A DNA stretch of 33,114 nucleotides from assembly GCA_014879835.1 (NCBI GenBank), contig JACSRJ010000215.1:1-33114 (forward strand), read 5' to 3'. Source of the DNA: Anaerolinea sp. (GTDB taxonomy: Bacteria > Chloroflexota > Anaerolineae > Aggregatilineales > UBA2796). Position 1 is the first letter of the stretch, and every line of letters starts with the position of its first letter. This document shows, piece by piece, positions 8,748 through 16,640 of this stretch. Made by a program: the position numbers and the translations under genes. The notes beneath the pieces are model-generated. The model was not told the DNA's origin, searched no databases, and worked only from the letters and a program-made list of their open reading frames with translations.

Positions 8748-8939
8748 ATGGCTCAGAAAAAACTCCGCATCACCCTTGTTAAAAGCTCAATTGGCAACCC
8801 CATCAGCCAGAAACTGACCGTGAAGGCGCTGGGTTTCCGCCATGTGAACGAGACCATCATCCGCCCGGATAATGACTCCGTGCGTGGGATGATCTTTAAA
8901 GTCAACCACCTTCTCAAAGTGGAGGAGTTCACCGAATGA
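8748..8939 (+). CDS. rpmD: 50S ribosomal protein L30
   Basis: The 63-residue protein is typical of bacterial L30: KKLRITLVKSSIGNPISQKL, then VKALGFRHVNETIIRPDN and GMIFKVNHLLKVEE. L30 is a small 23S rRNA-binding protein that is not universal in bacteria. The last four bases (ATGA) overlap the L15 start, indicating coupled translation. Confidence 0.97.
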   Translation: MAQKKLRITLVKSSIGNPISQKLTVKALGFRHVNETIIRPDNDSVRGMIFKVNHLLKVEEFTE

Positions 8940-9457
8940 AACTCCATGATCTCAAACCAGCCCCCGGATCGCGCAAGCAGAAGCGCCGTGTGGGGCGGGG
9001 TATCTCAGCAGGGCAGGGTAAAACTGCCGGGCGCGGTACGAAGGGTCAGGCAGCACGTCCGGGCGGCGTCAAAGCCCCCTACTTCGAGGGTGGTCAGCTT
9101 CCCTTGGTACGTCGTTTGCCCTTCAAGCGCGGCTTTACCAACCTGTTTAAGATCGCCTATCAAGAAGTGAATGTAAGCGCACTGGCAGCGGCGTTCCCCA
9201 AGGGCGGGACGATCACCCCGGCAGAACTGGCGGCCAAAGGCTTGATCAAAGAAGCCGATGAACCCGTCGTGATTCTGGGTGAGGGCGAACTGGAGGGAGT
9301 CAAACTCTCCGTGAGCGCCCATCGCTTCACCAAGAGCGCCCAACAAAAGATTGAGGCGGCGGGCGGGAGCGCGACCAAGTTGGAACTGCTGCTTCGGGGC
9401 GCGCACGCAACGATCAAGAAACTGCCCAAGAGCAAACGCCCAACAGCGGCGAAGTAA
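8936..9457 (+). CDS. rplO: 50S ribosomal protein L15
   Basis: The 173-residue protein starts MKLHDLKPAPGSRKQKRRVG. It has the glycine-rich rRNA-binding segment RGISAGQGKTAGRGTKGQ and FEGGQLPLVRRLPFKRGF, both L15 signatures. The C-terminal half carries VILGEGELEGVKLSVSAHRF. It is a late 50S assembly protein. The start overlaps the rpmD stop. A 133-base structured gap follows before secY. Confidence 0.97.
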   Translation: MKLHDLKPAPGSRKQKRRVGRGISAGQGKTAGRGTKGQAARPGGVKAPYFEGGQLPLVRRLPFKRGFTNLFKIAYQEVNVSALAAAFPKGGTITPAELAAKGLIKEADEPVVILGEGELEGVKLSVSAHRFTKSAQQKIEAAGGSATKLELLLRGAHATIKKLPKSKRPTAAK

Positions 9458-9475
9458 GGGACGTTTCAGGCTTTT

Positions 9476-9519
9476 CATCCGAGGTTTTCTTCTCCCTTCG
9501 GGGGCGGAAAACCCGGATG
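9476..9519 (+). promoter_or_regulatory. Long hairpin in the rplO-secY leader
   Basis: CATCCG-a-GGTTTTC (9476-9489) pairs with GAAAACC-CGGATG (9507-9519), giving 13 base pairs with one bulged A. The loop contains a small CCC-TTCG-GGG hairpin with a UUCG tetraloop. No T-run follows directly. It may be a processing or attenuation element that lowers secY expression relative to the ribosomal genes. The structure is read directly; the role is inferred. Confidence 0.5.
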
Positions 9520-9553
9520 AGGTGCATTGACCTGTCCGCTGCGGTAAGATTAC

Positions 9554-9588
9554 GAAACGTTGAGTTTCAAAACCTACGAGGTTTTTTT
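9554..9588 (+). promoter_or_regulatory. Terminator-like hairpins overlapping the secY ribosome-binding site
   Basis: GAAAC-gttga-GTTTC (9554-9568) is followed at once by AAAACC-tacga-GGTTTT (9569-9585) and a run of seven Ts (9582-9588). The only SD-like sequence for secY, GAGG at 9578-9581, lies within the second hairpin, nine bases before the ATG. The element could therefore terminate transcription, or hide the SD, or both. Confidence 0.45.
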
Positions 9589-9590
9589 CC

Positions 9591-10916
9591 ATGCAATTGT
9601 TGGAAGCACTACGCAACGCGATCCGGCTGCCTGATCTGCGACGCAAAATCCTGTACACGATCTTCATCTTGGTTGCGTACCAGTTTGCGACCCACATCCC
9701 TGTCCCCGGCGTAAACCGCGCAGCGTTGGAGGGGTTGGTAACGGATGGAGCGGGCGCGGGCTTCATTCAGGTTCTTAACCTGCTCTCTGGTGGCGCTGTC
9801 ACTTCGTTCAGTGTGCTGGCAAACGGGGTTTATCCCTACATCACGGCGCAGATTATCATCCAGCTTTTGGGTGGGGTGATCCCCGCCTTAGAGCGGCTGC
9901 AAAAAGAACCGGGTGGTCAGGAAAAGCTCAATCAGTACACCTATTATTTAGCGATCCCAATGGGGCTGCTGCAAGCGGTGGGGCAGATCAACATCATGCA
10001 GAGCTTCACCACCACCCCCATCATTCCCGGCTATTCGACGGACTTTTTATTGACAGTCCAAGTCCTCACGACCATGACCGCCGGAACCATGTTCGCTATT
10101 TGGATGGGTAACCTGATCACCGAAGAAGGTATCGGCAACGGTATCTCGATGATTATCTTTGGCGGTATTGTGGCGCAGGTTCCGCGCAACTTCGGGATCA
10201 TCCTGAGCGACCCCGAATGGTGGCTGTACAATGTGGTGGTTTTTGGCCTGCTGACGGTCTTTACTGTTGTGGCCATCATCATCATTCAGGAAGGCACACG
10301 GCGTATCCCGGTTCAATACGGGAAGCGGGTACGTGGGCGCAAGCAGTACGGCGGCGGCTCGACCCATATCCCCCTGAAGGTCAATGCTGTGGGCATGATC
10401 CCGCTTATTTTTGCCCAAGCCATCGTGACCTTCCCAGCAGTTATTGGCGGAATTTTCTTCCCCAATACCCCATTTGGGGATTGGCTGCGGGATACCTTTG
10501 GTACCCGTCAGGGCGGTTGGTATTGGGTGCTGGAATTCCTGCTGGTGGTTGGCTTTACCTACTTCTACACCGACGTGATGATCCAGCAGCAGAATCTCTC
10601 CGAGAATTTGCAGCGTCAGGGCGGCTTCATCCCCGGCATTCGTCCGGGACGCAGCACCCAGAACTACATCACCCGGGTGACCCGGCGTATTACCTTCGCG
10701 GGGGCGCTGTTCCTCGGTATCGCCGCTGTTTTACCGGGGATCATGGTGGTGGTTGATGAGCTGCTTACCGGGCGCTCCACGGTTACCCGTGCCACCAACC
10801 CCGCAATGGTCATCGGCTCGGCAGGGTTGATCATCTTGGTGGGTGTGGTCGTTGATACCATGCGCCAACTTGAAGCCCAGCTTGTGATGCGTAACTACGA
10901 CAGCTTCATGCGATAA
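9591..10916 (+). CDS. secY: Preprotein translocase subunit SecY
   Basis: The 441-residue membrane protein has the SecY pattern of ten hydrophobic segments. Motifs include FATHIPVPGVN in the first helix region, then GVYPYITAQIIIQLLG, the cytoplasmic RRIPVQYGKRV loop, and the LSENLQRQGGFIPGIRPG loop. SecY forms the Sec protein-conducting channel with SecE and SecG in the cytoplasmic membrane. It follows L15, as in the spc operon. Its leader is structured and may tune its expression. Confidence 0.98.
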   Translation: MQLLEALRNAIRLPDLRRKILYTIFILVAYQFATHIPVPGVNRAALEGLVTDGAGAGFIQVLNLLSGGAVTSFSVLANGVYPYITAQIIIQLLGGVIPALERLQKEPGGQEKLNQYTYYLAIPMGLLQAVGQINIMQSFTTTPIIPGYSTDFLLTVQVLTTMTAGTMFAIWMGNLITEEGIGNGISMIIFGGIVAQVPRNFGIILSDPEWWLYNVVVFGLLTVFTVVAIIIIQEGTRRIPVQYGKRVRGRKQYGGGSTHIPLKVNAVGMIPLIFAQAIVTFPAVIGGIFFPNTPFGDWLRDTFGTRQGGWYWVLEFLLVVGFTYFYTDVMIQQQNLSENLQRQGGFIPGIRPGRSTQNYITRVTRRITFAGALFLGIAAVLPGIMVVVDELLTGRSTVTRATNPAMVIGSAGLIILVGVVVDTMRQLEAQLVMRNYDSFMR

Positions 10917-10930
10917 GCGAGGCAGTCATC

Positions 10931-11596
10931 ATGGCGCTTTATATTGTTTTGGTTGGGGTGCAGGGGGCAGGTAAAGGGACACAGGCTGCGATCTTGTCGC
11001 AGCAGTACCACCTCCCCCATGTGACCACAGGTGGTCTGTTCCGCGAAATGAAAACGCAGGATACTCCGCTTGCCCGCGAAATCCAGCGAATCATGAATGA
11101 GGGTTCGCTGGTTCCAGACGACATCACCGTTCAGGTGGTGCGTGAGAGGCTCCAGCAGCCAGACGCGGTCAATGGCGCGATCTTTGACGGGTTCCCGCGC
11201 ACCCTGCCCCAAGCGGAAGCGCTGGACAAACTCTTGGGCGATCTAGGCGGCAAGGTCAACCTTGTGCCCTTCTTCAACCTTGACCGTGAGACCGCAATCA
11301 AACGCATCTCCGGGCGCTGGGAATGCACCCTTGACCCCAAGCACGTTTACAACGAGAATTCTAATCCGCCTAAAGTGGCGGGTATTTGTGATTTGGACGG
11401 GGGAAAGTTGTGGCAGCGTCCCGATGATACCCCCGAAGCTGCTGCCAAACGTATCGACTTATTTTTTGAGAAGACCATGCCCCTGCTCAACTACTACCGG
11501 GGACGTGGTTTGCTCAATGAGATCAACGCGGGGCAGTCCATCGAGGCCGTTACGGCGGAGATGATCAGCGCGTTGGAGAAAGCGAAAGCTGGGTGA
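10931..11596 (+). CDS. adk: Adenylate kinase
   Basis: The 221-residue enzyme converts ATP plus AMP to two ADP in the cytoplasm. The P-loop GVQGAGKGT is at residues 9-17 and the DGFPRT motif at 86-91. A long-form LID domain follows GRWEC. In zinc-bearing LIDs the four ligands are usually cysteines, the last sometimes Asp. Here the positions read C132-x2-D135 and C153-x2-D156, so only two cysteines remain. The AMP-binding TTGGLF replaces the common STGDML. The stop overlaps the GTG start of map. Confidence 0.96.
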   Translation: MALYIVLVGVQGAGKGTQAAILSQQYHLPHVTTGGLFREMKTQDTPLAREIQRIMNEGSLVPDDITVQVVRERLQQPDAVNGAIFDGFPRTLPQAEALDKLLGDLGGKVNLVPFFNLDRETAIKRISGRWECTLDPKHVYNENSNPPKVAGICDLDGGKLWQRPDDTPEAAAKRIDLFFEKTMPLLNYYRGRGLLNEINAGQSIEAVTAEMISALEKAKAG

Positions 11597-12372
11597 TTCA
11601 CTTTAAGACACCGGAAGAACTACTGATCATGCGGGAGGCAGGGCGCATCGTAGGGCGCACCCATGCAGCCCTTAGGGAAGCGATCAAGCCCGGTGTCACC
11701 ACCGCACAGCTTGACCGCATTGCCGAGGATGTGATCCGTAGACACAACGCGATTCCGAGCTTTCTGGGGTATCCTCCGGGAGCACAATATCCGTTTCCGG
11801 GGTCAATTTGCGCCAGCATCAACAACGAACTGGTGCATGGAATCCCCGGCCCCAGAGTCCTTCACGAAGGCGACGTGATCAGCATCGATGTAGGCGCAAC
11901 CTACAAGGGTTTTGTGGGCGATGCGGCCTTCACCGTTGGGGTGGGTAAGATCGCCCCAGAAGCCCAACGCCTGATCGAAGTCGCAGAGGAAGCCCTCTGG
12001 ACAGGCATCCGCACCGCCAAAGTGGGCGTCGAAACCCGTGATATTTCGATGGCCATTCAGGCCGTGGCAGAACAACATGGGTATGGTATCGTGCGCGAAT
12101 ACACCGGACATGGGGTAGGGCGCAGTATGCACGAAGACCCTCAGGTTCCGAATTGGTGGCCCCGGGGACGCAAACAACGTCAGTGGCGCAGTTATCCGCT
12201 GCGGCCGGGCATGACCTTTGCCTTGGAGCCGATGTTTTGTCTGGGCAGCCCGGCAACCCGGGTTTTGGACGATCACTGGACGGTGATCATCGCCGATGGG
12301 ACGGTGGCGGTTCACGTTGAACACACCATCGCGGTGACCGAAGATGAACCGCTGATTCTCACCCTCCCTTGA
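11593..12372 (+). CDS. map: Methionine aminopeptidase, type I
   Basis: This 259-residue metalloprotease removes the initiator methionine from nascent proteins. All five metal ligands are recognisable: Asp in ISIDVGATYKG, Asp in VGDAAFT, His in TGHGVGRSMHEDP, Glu in FALEPM and Glu in VEHTIAVT. The start is a GTG at 11593 that overlaps the adk stop (GTGA). The segment PNWWPRGRKQRQWRSYPLRP is longer and more aromatic than the usual short basic loop before RPGM. infA and rpmJ normally follow but are absent. Confidence 0.96.
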   Translation: MIHFKTPEELLIMREAGRIVGRTHAALREAIKPGVTTAQLDRIAEDVIRRHNAIPSFLGYPPGAQYPFPGSICASINNELVHGIPGPRVLHEGDVISIDVGATYKGFVGDAAFTVGVGKIAPEAQRLIEVAEEALWTGIRTAKVGVETRDISMAIQAVAEQHGYGIVREYTGHGVGRSMHEDPQVPNWWPRGRKQRQWRSYPLRPGMTFALEPMFCLGSPATRVLDDHWTVIIADGTVAVHVEHTIAVTEDEPLILTLP

Positions 12373-12409
12373 GGGCAGTTTAGGTAAAGAGCAGGAGTGA
12401 TCTGGAATT

Positions 12410-12796
12410 ATGGCTCGTATTGAAGGTGTTGACCTCCCGCGTGACAAACGTATTGAGGTGGCGCTGACCTACATTTACGGCGTTGGTCGCCCGCGCAGCC
12501 GCGAAATCTTGGATTCTACAAACGTTGATCCCAACAAGCGTGTGCGTGAGCTTACGGAGCAGGAAGTTTCCCTGCTGCGTGATGCAGTGAGCAACTACCG
12601 GGTGGAAGGTGAACTGCGCCGCGAAACCCAGTTGAACATCAAACGGTTGGTTGAGATCGGCAGCTACCGGGGGATGCGCCATCGTCGCAGCCTTCCCTGC
12701 CGTGGACAGCGCACCCGCACCAATGCCCGTACCAAGCGCGGCCCCAAAAAGACCGTCGCCGGGCGTGGCCGTCGTCGCGGCGCAAAGAAGAAGTAA
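12410..12796 (+). CDS. rpsM: 30S ribosomal protein S13
   Basis: The 128-residue protein starts [20 protein letters not shown] and has the helix-two-turns-helix region plus the C-terminal [19 protein letters not shown] and [14 protein letters not shown] tail that reaches P-site tRNA. S13 sits in the 30S head with S19. AGGAGTG is the SD. It follows map by 37 bases, with no infA or rpmJ between. Confidence 0.98.
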   Translation: MARIEGVDLPRDKRIEVALTYIYGVGRPRSREILDSTNVDPNKRVRELTEQEVSLLRDAVSNYRVEGELRRETQLNIKRLVEIGSYRGMRHRRSLPCRGQRTRTNARTKRGPKKTVAGRGRRRGAKKK

Positions 12797-12812
12797 CCCC
12801 CTGCCCTATGGG

Positions 12813-12842
12813 ATGCCCCTTGCCATCATTGGTAAGGGGCAT
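12813..12842 (+). terminator. Strong hairpin after rpsM (no T-tract)
   Basis: ATGCCCCTT (12813-12821) pairs perfectly with AAGGGGCAT (12834-12842). With the inner G-U and CCA/TGG pairs the stem reaches about 13 base pairs around a TCAT loop. No T-run follows. Instead a tandem GGCATGGATG repeat (12838-12857) overlaps its 3' arm. It may end or process the spc-type transcript before the rpsK promoter. Confidence 0.45.
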
Positions 12843-12921
12843 GGATGGGCATGGATGCCTCTGGGGATTGGCGGTAACGCGCTTGGAGTAAGACCTCAAG
12901 AATCGCCCCCTCCCTCCCCGG

Positions 12922-12983
12922 TTTAAGGCTGTACAGCCGTCTTAAAGTCTGATAAGATGATGAATCGCTTAGCGGTTCGCTAA
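12922..12983 (+). promoter_or_regulatory. Candidate promoter and palindromes upstream of rpsK
   Basis: TGTACA (12930-12935) and TAAGAT (12953-12958), 17 bases apart, each match sigma-70 consensus at four of six bases. The -35 box lies inside the perfect palindrome GGCTGTACAGCC (12927-12938), which is flanked by TTTAAG and CTTAAA. Downstream, TTAGCG-gtt-CGCTAA (12969-12983) forms a hairpin. Together with the rpsM hairpin this marks a possible new transcription unit for rpsK-rpsD-rpoA-rplQ. The rest of 12797-13009 holds no convincing gene. Confidence 0.35.
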
Positions 12984-13009
12984 AGCTATGTGTTTTCTAA
13001 GGAGAAGGT

Positions 13010-13423
13010 ATGGGTAGACCACAGCCCACCGCCCGCCGTAGTTCGCGGCGTGCCGTGCAAAAGAAGGTGAAGAAGAATATCCCTTACGGGCAGGCGCATG
13101 TCCACGCTACCTTCAACAACACCATCATCTCGATCACTGATCAGCAGGGTAACGTCCTGTCATGGGCAAGCGCTGGAACCGCTGGCTTTAAGGGCAGCCG
13201 CAAAAGCACGCCCTATGCCGCCCGCGTCGCTGCACAGCAGGCCGCCGACGCCGCCCGCGATCAGGGGATGCAAGAGATTGATGTGTTTGTGAAGGGCCCC
13301 GGGCCCGGACGCGAAGCCGCCATCCGCGCCATTCAGGCGAGCGGGGTGCGGGTGCGTTCGATCTCGGACATGACTCCTGTACCGCATAATGGGGTACGCC
13401 CGCCCAAAAAGCGTCGCGTCTAA
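13010..13423 (+). CDS. rpsK: 30S ribosomal protein S11
   Basis: The 137-residue protein has the S11 core [20 protein letters not shown], then [20 protein letters not shown] and the C-terminal [20 protein letters not shown] and PKKRRV. S11 lies on the platform near the mRNA exit channel and the anti-SD. The N-terminus is rich in Arg and Ser. A clear AAGGAGAAGG SD precedes the ATG. A separate promoter may drive it. Confidence 0.98.
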   Translation: MGRPQPTARRSSRRAVQKKVKKNIPYGQAHVHATFNNTIISITDQQGNVLSWASAGTAGFKGSRKSTPYAARVAAQQAADAARDQGMQEIDVFVKGPGPGREAAIRAIQASGVRVRSISDMTPVPHNGVRPPKKRRV

Positions 13424-13458
13424 GCGCGTCGTGGTGGGGTTTTACCGCCGTTTCACCC

Positions 13459-13539
13459 GTCACCAGAACAGCCTTATCTGATCGGTGACCATTCATTCAG
13501 TTTGACCGTTTTTGACGGTGTAAACACACATCGCGTGTG
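13459..13539 (+). promoter_or_regulatory. Three-hairpin leader of rpsD
   Basis: Three inverted repeats occur in 81 bases: GTCACC/GGTGAC (13459-13489), ACCGT-ttttg-ACGGT (13505-13519) and CACAC-atcgc-GTGTG (13525-13539). The last shares a base with the GGAGG SD of rpsD (13539-13543). S4 is an autogenous regulator in several bacteria, so this may be a control element. No homology to known S4 leaders is claimed. Confidence 0.35.
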
Positions 13540-13548
13540 GAGGAAGCC

Positions 13549-14196
13549 TTGGCTCGATATATTGGACCCGTCTGTAAACTCTGCCGCCGTGAAGGCGAAA
13601 AACTATTCTTGAAGGGGGCGCGCTGCATGTCCCCCAAGTGTGCCATTGAACACCGGGTTTATCCCCCCGGGCAGCATGGCAAGGAAACCCAGTACAAACG
13701 TGGGCGCACCTCCGACTACAATGCCCAGCTTCGGGAAAAGCAAAAAGCGCGCCGTATTTACGGTGTTTTAGAGCGTCAGTTCCGTCGTTACTATGCGGAA
13801 GCCTCTCGCAGTTCCGGGGTGACCGGTGCGAACTTAATCGTGCAGTTGGAATGCCGTCTGGACAACGTAATTTATCGTCTAGGGCTGGCAGATTCCCGCG
13901 CTCATGCGCGCCAGTTGGTACTGCACCGTCACTTTGATGTGAATGGCGTCCCCACCAACATCCCCTCCTACCGGGTGCGGGCTGGTGACCAGATCACCGT
14001 TCATGGCAAGAGCAAAAATCTGCCCTACTTCCGCGAAATTCGGAATTATATGGAAAACCGTCCGCGTGCCCCCGAATGGCTCTCGATTAGCCTCTCCTCC
14101 AATGGTTTAGAGGCCAGTGTGATCCGTCAGCCGGAGCGCCGCGAGATTGACCTGCCCATCAATGAGCAGTTGATTGTTGAGTACTACTCACGATAA
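13549..14196 (+). CDS. rpsD: 30S ribosomal protein S4
   Basis: The protein is 215 residues when started at the TTG at 13549, which yields the conserved [19 protein letters not shown]. The GGAGG at 13539-13543 is five bases upstream. A GTG at 13537 would add four non-conserved residues and lies within the SD region. A CxxC pair (CKLC) plus C31 and C36 form the zinc-type N-terminal knuckle. The S4 RNA-binding domain shows [21 protein letters not shown]4 nucleates 30S assembly. Confidence 0.96.
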   Translation: MARYIGPVCKLCRREGEKLFLKGARCMSPKCAIEHRVYPPGQHGKETQYKRGRTSDYNAQLREKQKARRIYGVLERQFRRYYAEASRSSGVTGANLIVQLECRLDNVIYRLGLADSRAHARQLVLHRHFDVNGVPTNIPSYRVRAGDQITVHGKSKNLPYFREIRNYMENRPRAPEWLSISLSSNGLEASVIRQPERREIDLPINEQLIVEYYSR

Positions 14197-14209
14197 CCGT
14201 AGGCACGCA

Positions 14210-14232
14210 GCAGCCCCCTGCGGGTGGGCTGC
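14210..14232 (+). promoter_or_regulatory. rpsD-rpoA intergenic hairpin
   Basis: GCAGCCC (14210-14216) pairs perfectly with GGGCTGC (14226-14232), with two more possible CC/GG pairs inside. No T-tract follows; a GT dinucleotide run comes next, at about 14249-14262. It is probably a processing or partial attenuation site between S4 and the RNA polymerase alpha gene. Confidence 0.4.
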
Positions 14233-14274
14233 GCAAGGCATCTTCTGTTGGTGTGTGTGTGTAAGGAAGGGACT

Positions 14275-15279
14275 GTGACGAACAATAATCTGGTGCTGCC
14301 TAAAATCGAAAGCGACGCAGCTTCGCGCAACTACGGGCGCTTCATCATCAGTCCATTGGAGAGCGGCTACGGGGTGACGCTGGGGAATGCGCTCCGCCGG
14401 GTACTGCTCTCGTCCCTGCCGGGCGCAGCAGTCACCTCCGTGCGGGTGTCCGATGTACAGCATGAATTCTCGGCCATTCCCCATGTCAAAGAGGACATGA
14501 CTCAGGTCATCCTTCAGATCAAACAGCTCCGGCTGCGTTTAGAAGGCGCAGAACAGGCACGGCTGCGGGTCGCAGTGCATGGTGAAGGCACGGTCACGGC
14601 GGCGGATATAGACACACCCTCGGAAGTGACCATCGAAAACCCCGATCTGTACCTGTTTACGGTGGATTCTGAGGATGCAAACCTCGAGATGGAGATGACC
14701 GTTCACAGTGGACGAGGGTTCAGCCCGGCAGAAGAACGCGGACGGCTGCCTCTTGGCGAGCTGCCCATTGATGCGATCTTCAGCCCTATTACCCGCGTCA
14801 ATTTTGAGGTGGAGCGTTCACGGGTTGGTCAGCGCACCAACTATGATAAGCTCGTCCTTGAAATCTGGACGGATGGAACCGTCCGCCCCAGCGAAGCGAT
14901 GCGGGAAGCAGCCAAAATGTTAATCAACCATCTGGCGATCATCGCCGGGGTCGATGGTGAAGTGCCCATCACGCCCCATCCCGAACCGGATAAGGTGGTC
15001 GAACCCAAACCTTGGGACGATGAAAAGTACAACTCGCCTATCGAAGTTTTGGATTTGAGCGTGCGGGTGTTTAACTCCCTCAAACGCACCGGAATCACCA
15101 CCGTGGGCGAGGTCTTGGAGATGCTTGCCCGGGGCACGGATGCGATGCTGGCAATCCGTAACTTTGGGGAAAAATCACTTGACGAACTGCTCTCCCGCCT
15201 GCGCGAAAAGGGCTTTTTGACCCCGGAGCAGGAACAGAGCTACTCGTTGAGTTTCAGCAACAGTGATTCGGCGCAGTGA
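14275..15279 (+). CDS. rpoA: DNA-directed RNA polymerase subunit alpha
   Basis: From the GTG at 14275 (MTNNNLVLPKIESDAAS) the protein is 334 residues. AAGGAAGG at 14263-14270 supports this start over an in-frame GTG at 14224. The N-terminal dimerisation domain carries GRFIISPLESGYGVTLGNAL and RRVLLSSLPGAAVTSVRV. The C-terminal UP-element-binding domain (about residues 255-334) has PIEVLDLSVRVFNSLKRTGI and RNFGEKSLDEL. Alpha nucleates polymerase assembly and contacts activators. It is flanked by S4 and L17 in alpha-operon order. Confidence 0.98.
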   Translation: MTNNNLVLPKIESDAASRNYGRFIISPLESGYGVTLGNALRRVLLSSLPGAAVTSVRVSDVQHEFSAIPHVKEDMTQVILQIKQLRLRLEGAEQARLRVAVHGEGTVTAADIDTPSEVTIENPDLYLFTVDSEDANLEMEMTVHSGRGFSPAEERGRLPLGELPIDAIFSPITRVNFEVERSRVGQRTNYDKLVLEIWTDGTVRPSEAMREAAKMLINHLAIIAGVDGEVPITPHPEPDKVVEPKPWDDEKYNSPIEVLDLSVRVFNSLKRTGITTVGEVLEMLARGTDAMLAIRNFGEKSLDELLSRLREKGFLTPEQEQSYSLSFSNSDSAQ

Positions 15280-15299
15280 CACGGGAAAGTTGAGGAATT

Positions 15300-15803
15300 A
15301 TGCGACACCGCGTAAAAGGAAAGCTGCTGGGTCGCAGCGTCGGGCAGCGTAACGCGCTGCGCCGCACGATGGTGACCCAGTTATTGACCCACGAACGGAT
15401 TACCACCACCCGCACCAAGGCAGATGCCATCCGGGGGGCGGCCGAACAGATGATCACTCAGGTGAAGCGCAGCCTTAGCAAAGGCGATGCAGCCTATCAG
15501 GTGCATATCCGCCGGCTGCTCAATGGACGCCTTGATGATCCCCAAATGGTGAGCAAGCTCTTTGATGTCCTTGCCCCCCGTTATATGGAACGTCCCGGTG
15601 GCTACACCCGTATTTACCGCCTTGGCCCTCGTAAGGGGGACGGCGCGGAAATGGTGGTGTTGGAACTGGTGGATCGTCCCACGGATGGTGGCAGTCAACC
15701 CGCAGCGGGGCTGGCCGGCCGCGCTGGTGGACTCTTGAGCCGCATTCGGGGTGGGCGTCGGGGACAGGATAAGCCTGCCGAAAGCGGCGAGTCCTCCTCC
15801 TGA
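15300..15803 (+). CDS. rplQ: 50S ribosomal protein L17 with C-terminal extension
   Basis: The core is clear: MRHRVKGKLLGRSVGQRNAL, then RRTMVTQLLTHERITTTRTK and the closing GGYTRIYRLGPRKGDGAEM. At 167 residues it is longer than the roughly 115-130 of typical L17. The added tail of about 40 residues is rich in Gly, Arg and Ser (GLLSRIRGGRRGQDK). L17 sits near the tunnel exit. TTGAGG is the SD. Confidence 0.97.
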   Translation: MRHRVKGKLLGRSVGQRNALRRTMVTQLLTHERITTTRTKADAIRGAAEQMITQVKRSLSKGDAAYQVHIRRLLNGRLDDPQMVSKLFDVLAPRYMERPGGYTRIYRLGPRKGDGAEMVVLELVDRPTDGGSQPAAGLAGRAGGLLSRIRGGRRGQDKPAESGESSS

Positions 15804-15839
15804 CCTTCACGGGTCGGGTAGTTGAACTGCCCTAGAAAG

Positions 15840-16637
15840 GTGGAACTCAACCGCTACCGGGCGCTCGTCGCCTACGATGGGACGGACTTTCAAGGCTTTC
15901 AGCGCCTCTCTCCGGGGGCGCGCAGTGTTCAAGGAACGCTGGAAGCAGCCCTGAAGCGCCTAAGCGGGATTGAGACTATCGTTCTAGGGGCAGGACGCAC
16001 TGATGCCGGGGTTCATGCCACCGGTCAGGTGATCAGCTTTGAGGTGGCATGGCGGCATTCAACAGAGAGCCTGACGCGAGCGCTGAATGCCCTTTTACCA
16101 ACCGATATTGCCGTGCGTGAGGTTGAACAAACCGTCCCGACCTTTCACCCTCGATATGATGCGCTCAGCCGGGTGTATGTGTATCGGGTGTATGTGAGTG
16201 AAGTGCGCGTTCCGCTTTTAGCGCGAACCGCATGGCACCTTCGGGCGACGCCGGATTGGGAGATCATGAACCGAGCTGCAGCGATGCTCATCGGCTCCCA
16301 TGATTTTGCCAGTTTTGGCAATCCCCCACGTGGGGAACGGGGTACAACCTACCGCCATCTGATACAGGCGGCGTGGGCAGAGGCTCCAGCACAGTTCGGG
16401 GCGAAAATGGCGATCTTCACCGTGGAAGCCAACGCCTTTTTATACCGGATGGTGCGAACCCTCACCGGCGCGCTGGTGGAAATCGGTACGGGACGGCTGA
16501 GCCTGAATGAATTTGACGGGATTTTTCGGGCGCGAGATCGTGGTTTGATCGGGGCTCTTGCCCCGGCACACGGACTGACGCTCGTGGAAGTGAAGTACGC
16601 GCGGGAGACGCCCGCCGAGAATACCGAGAAAGATTGA
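15840..16637 (+). CDS. truA: tRNA pseudouridine(38-40) synthase TruA
   Basis: TruA makes pseudouridine at positions 38-40 of the tRNA anticodon stem. The catalytic Asp is D55 in GAGRTDAGVHATGQV, and the family motifs YDGTDFQGFQ and FLYRMVRTLTGALVEIG are present. The start is uncertain. GTG at 15840 gives MELNRYRALVAYDGT (265 residues), which fits the family, while a TTG at 15822 adds six residues. Neither has a good SD. It lies between rplQ and rplM, a common location. Confidence 0.93.
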   Translation: MELNRYRALVAYDGTDFQGFQRLSPGARSVQGTLEAALKRLSGIETIVLGAGRTDAGVHATGQVISFEVAWRHSTESLTRALNALLPTDIAVREVEQTVPTFHPRYDALSRVYVYRVYVSEVRVPLLARTAWHLRATPDWEIMNRAAAMLIGSHDFASFGNPPRGERGTTYRHLIQAAWAEAPAQFGAKMAIFTVEANAFLYRMVRTLTGALVEIGTGRLSLNEFDGIFRARDRGLIGALAPAHGLTLVEVKYARETPAENTEKD

Positions 16638-16640
16638 GCG

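Noticed and set aside
12838-12857. The tandem GGCATGGATG as a CRISPR or mobile-element trace
   Set aside because: Only two units of ten bases occur, with no spacers, no inverted termini and no cas or transposase gene nearby.
12813-12926. A 37-codon plus-strand ORF in the rpsM-rpsK gap as a possible rpmJ
   Set aside because: It has no SD, overlaps a strong hairpin and lacks the Cys/His pattern of L36.
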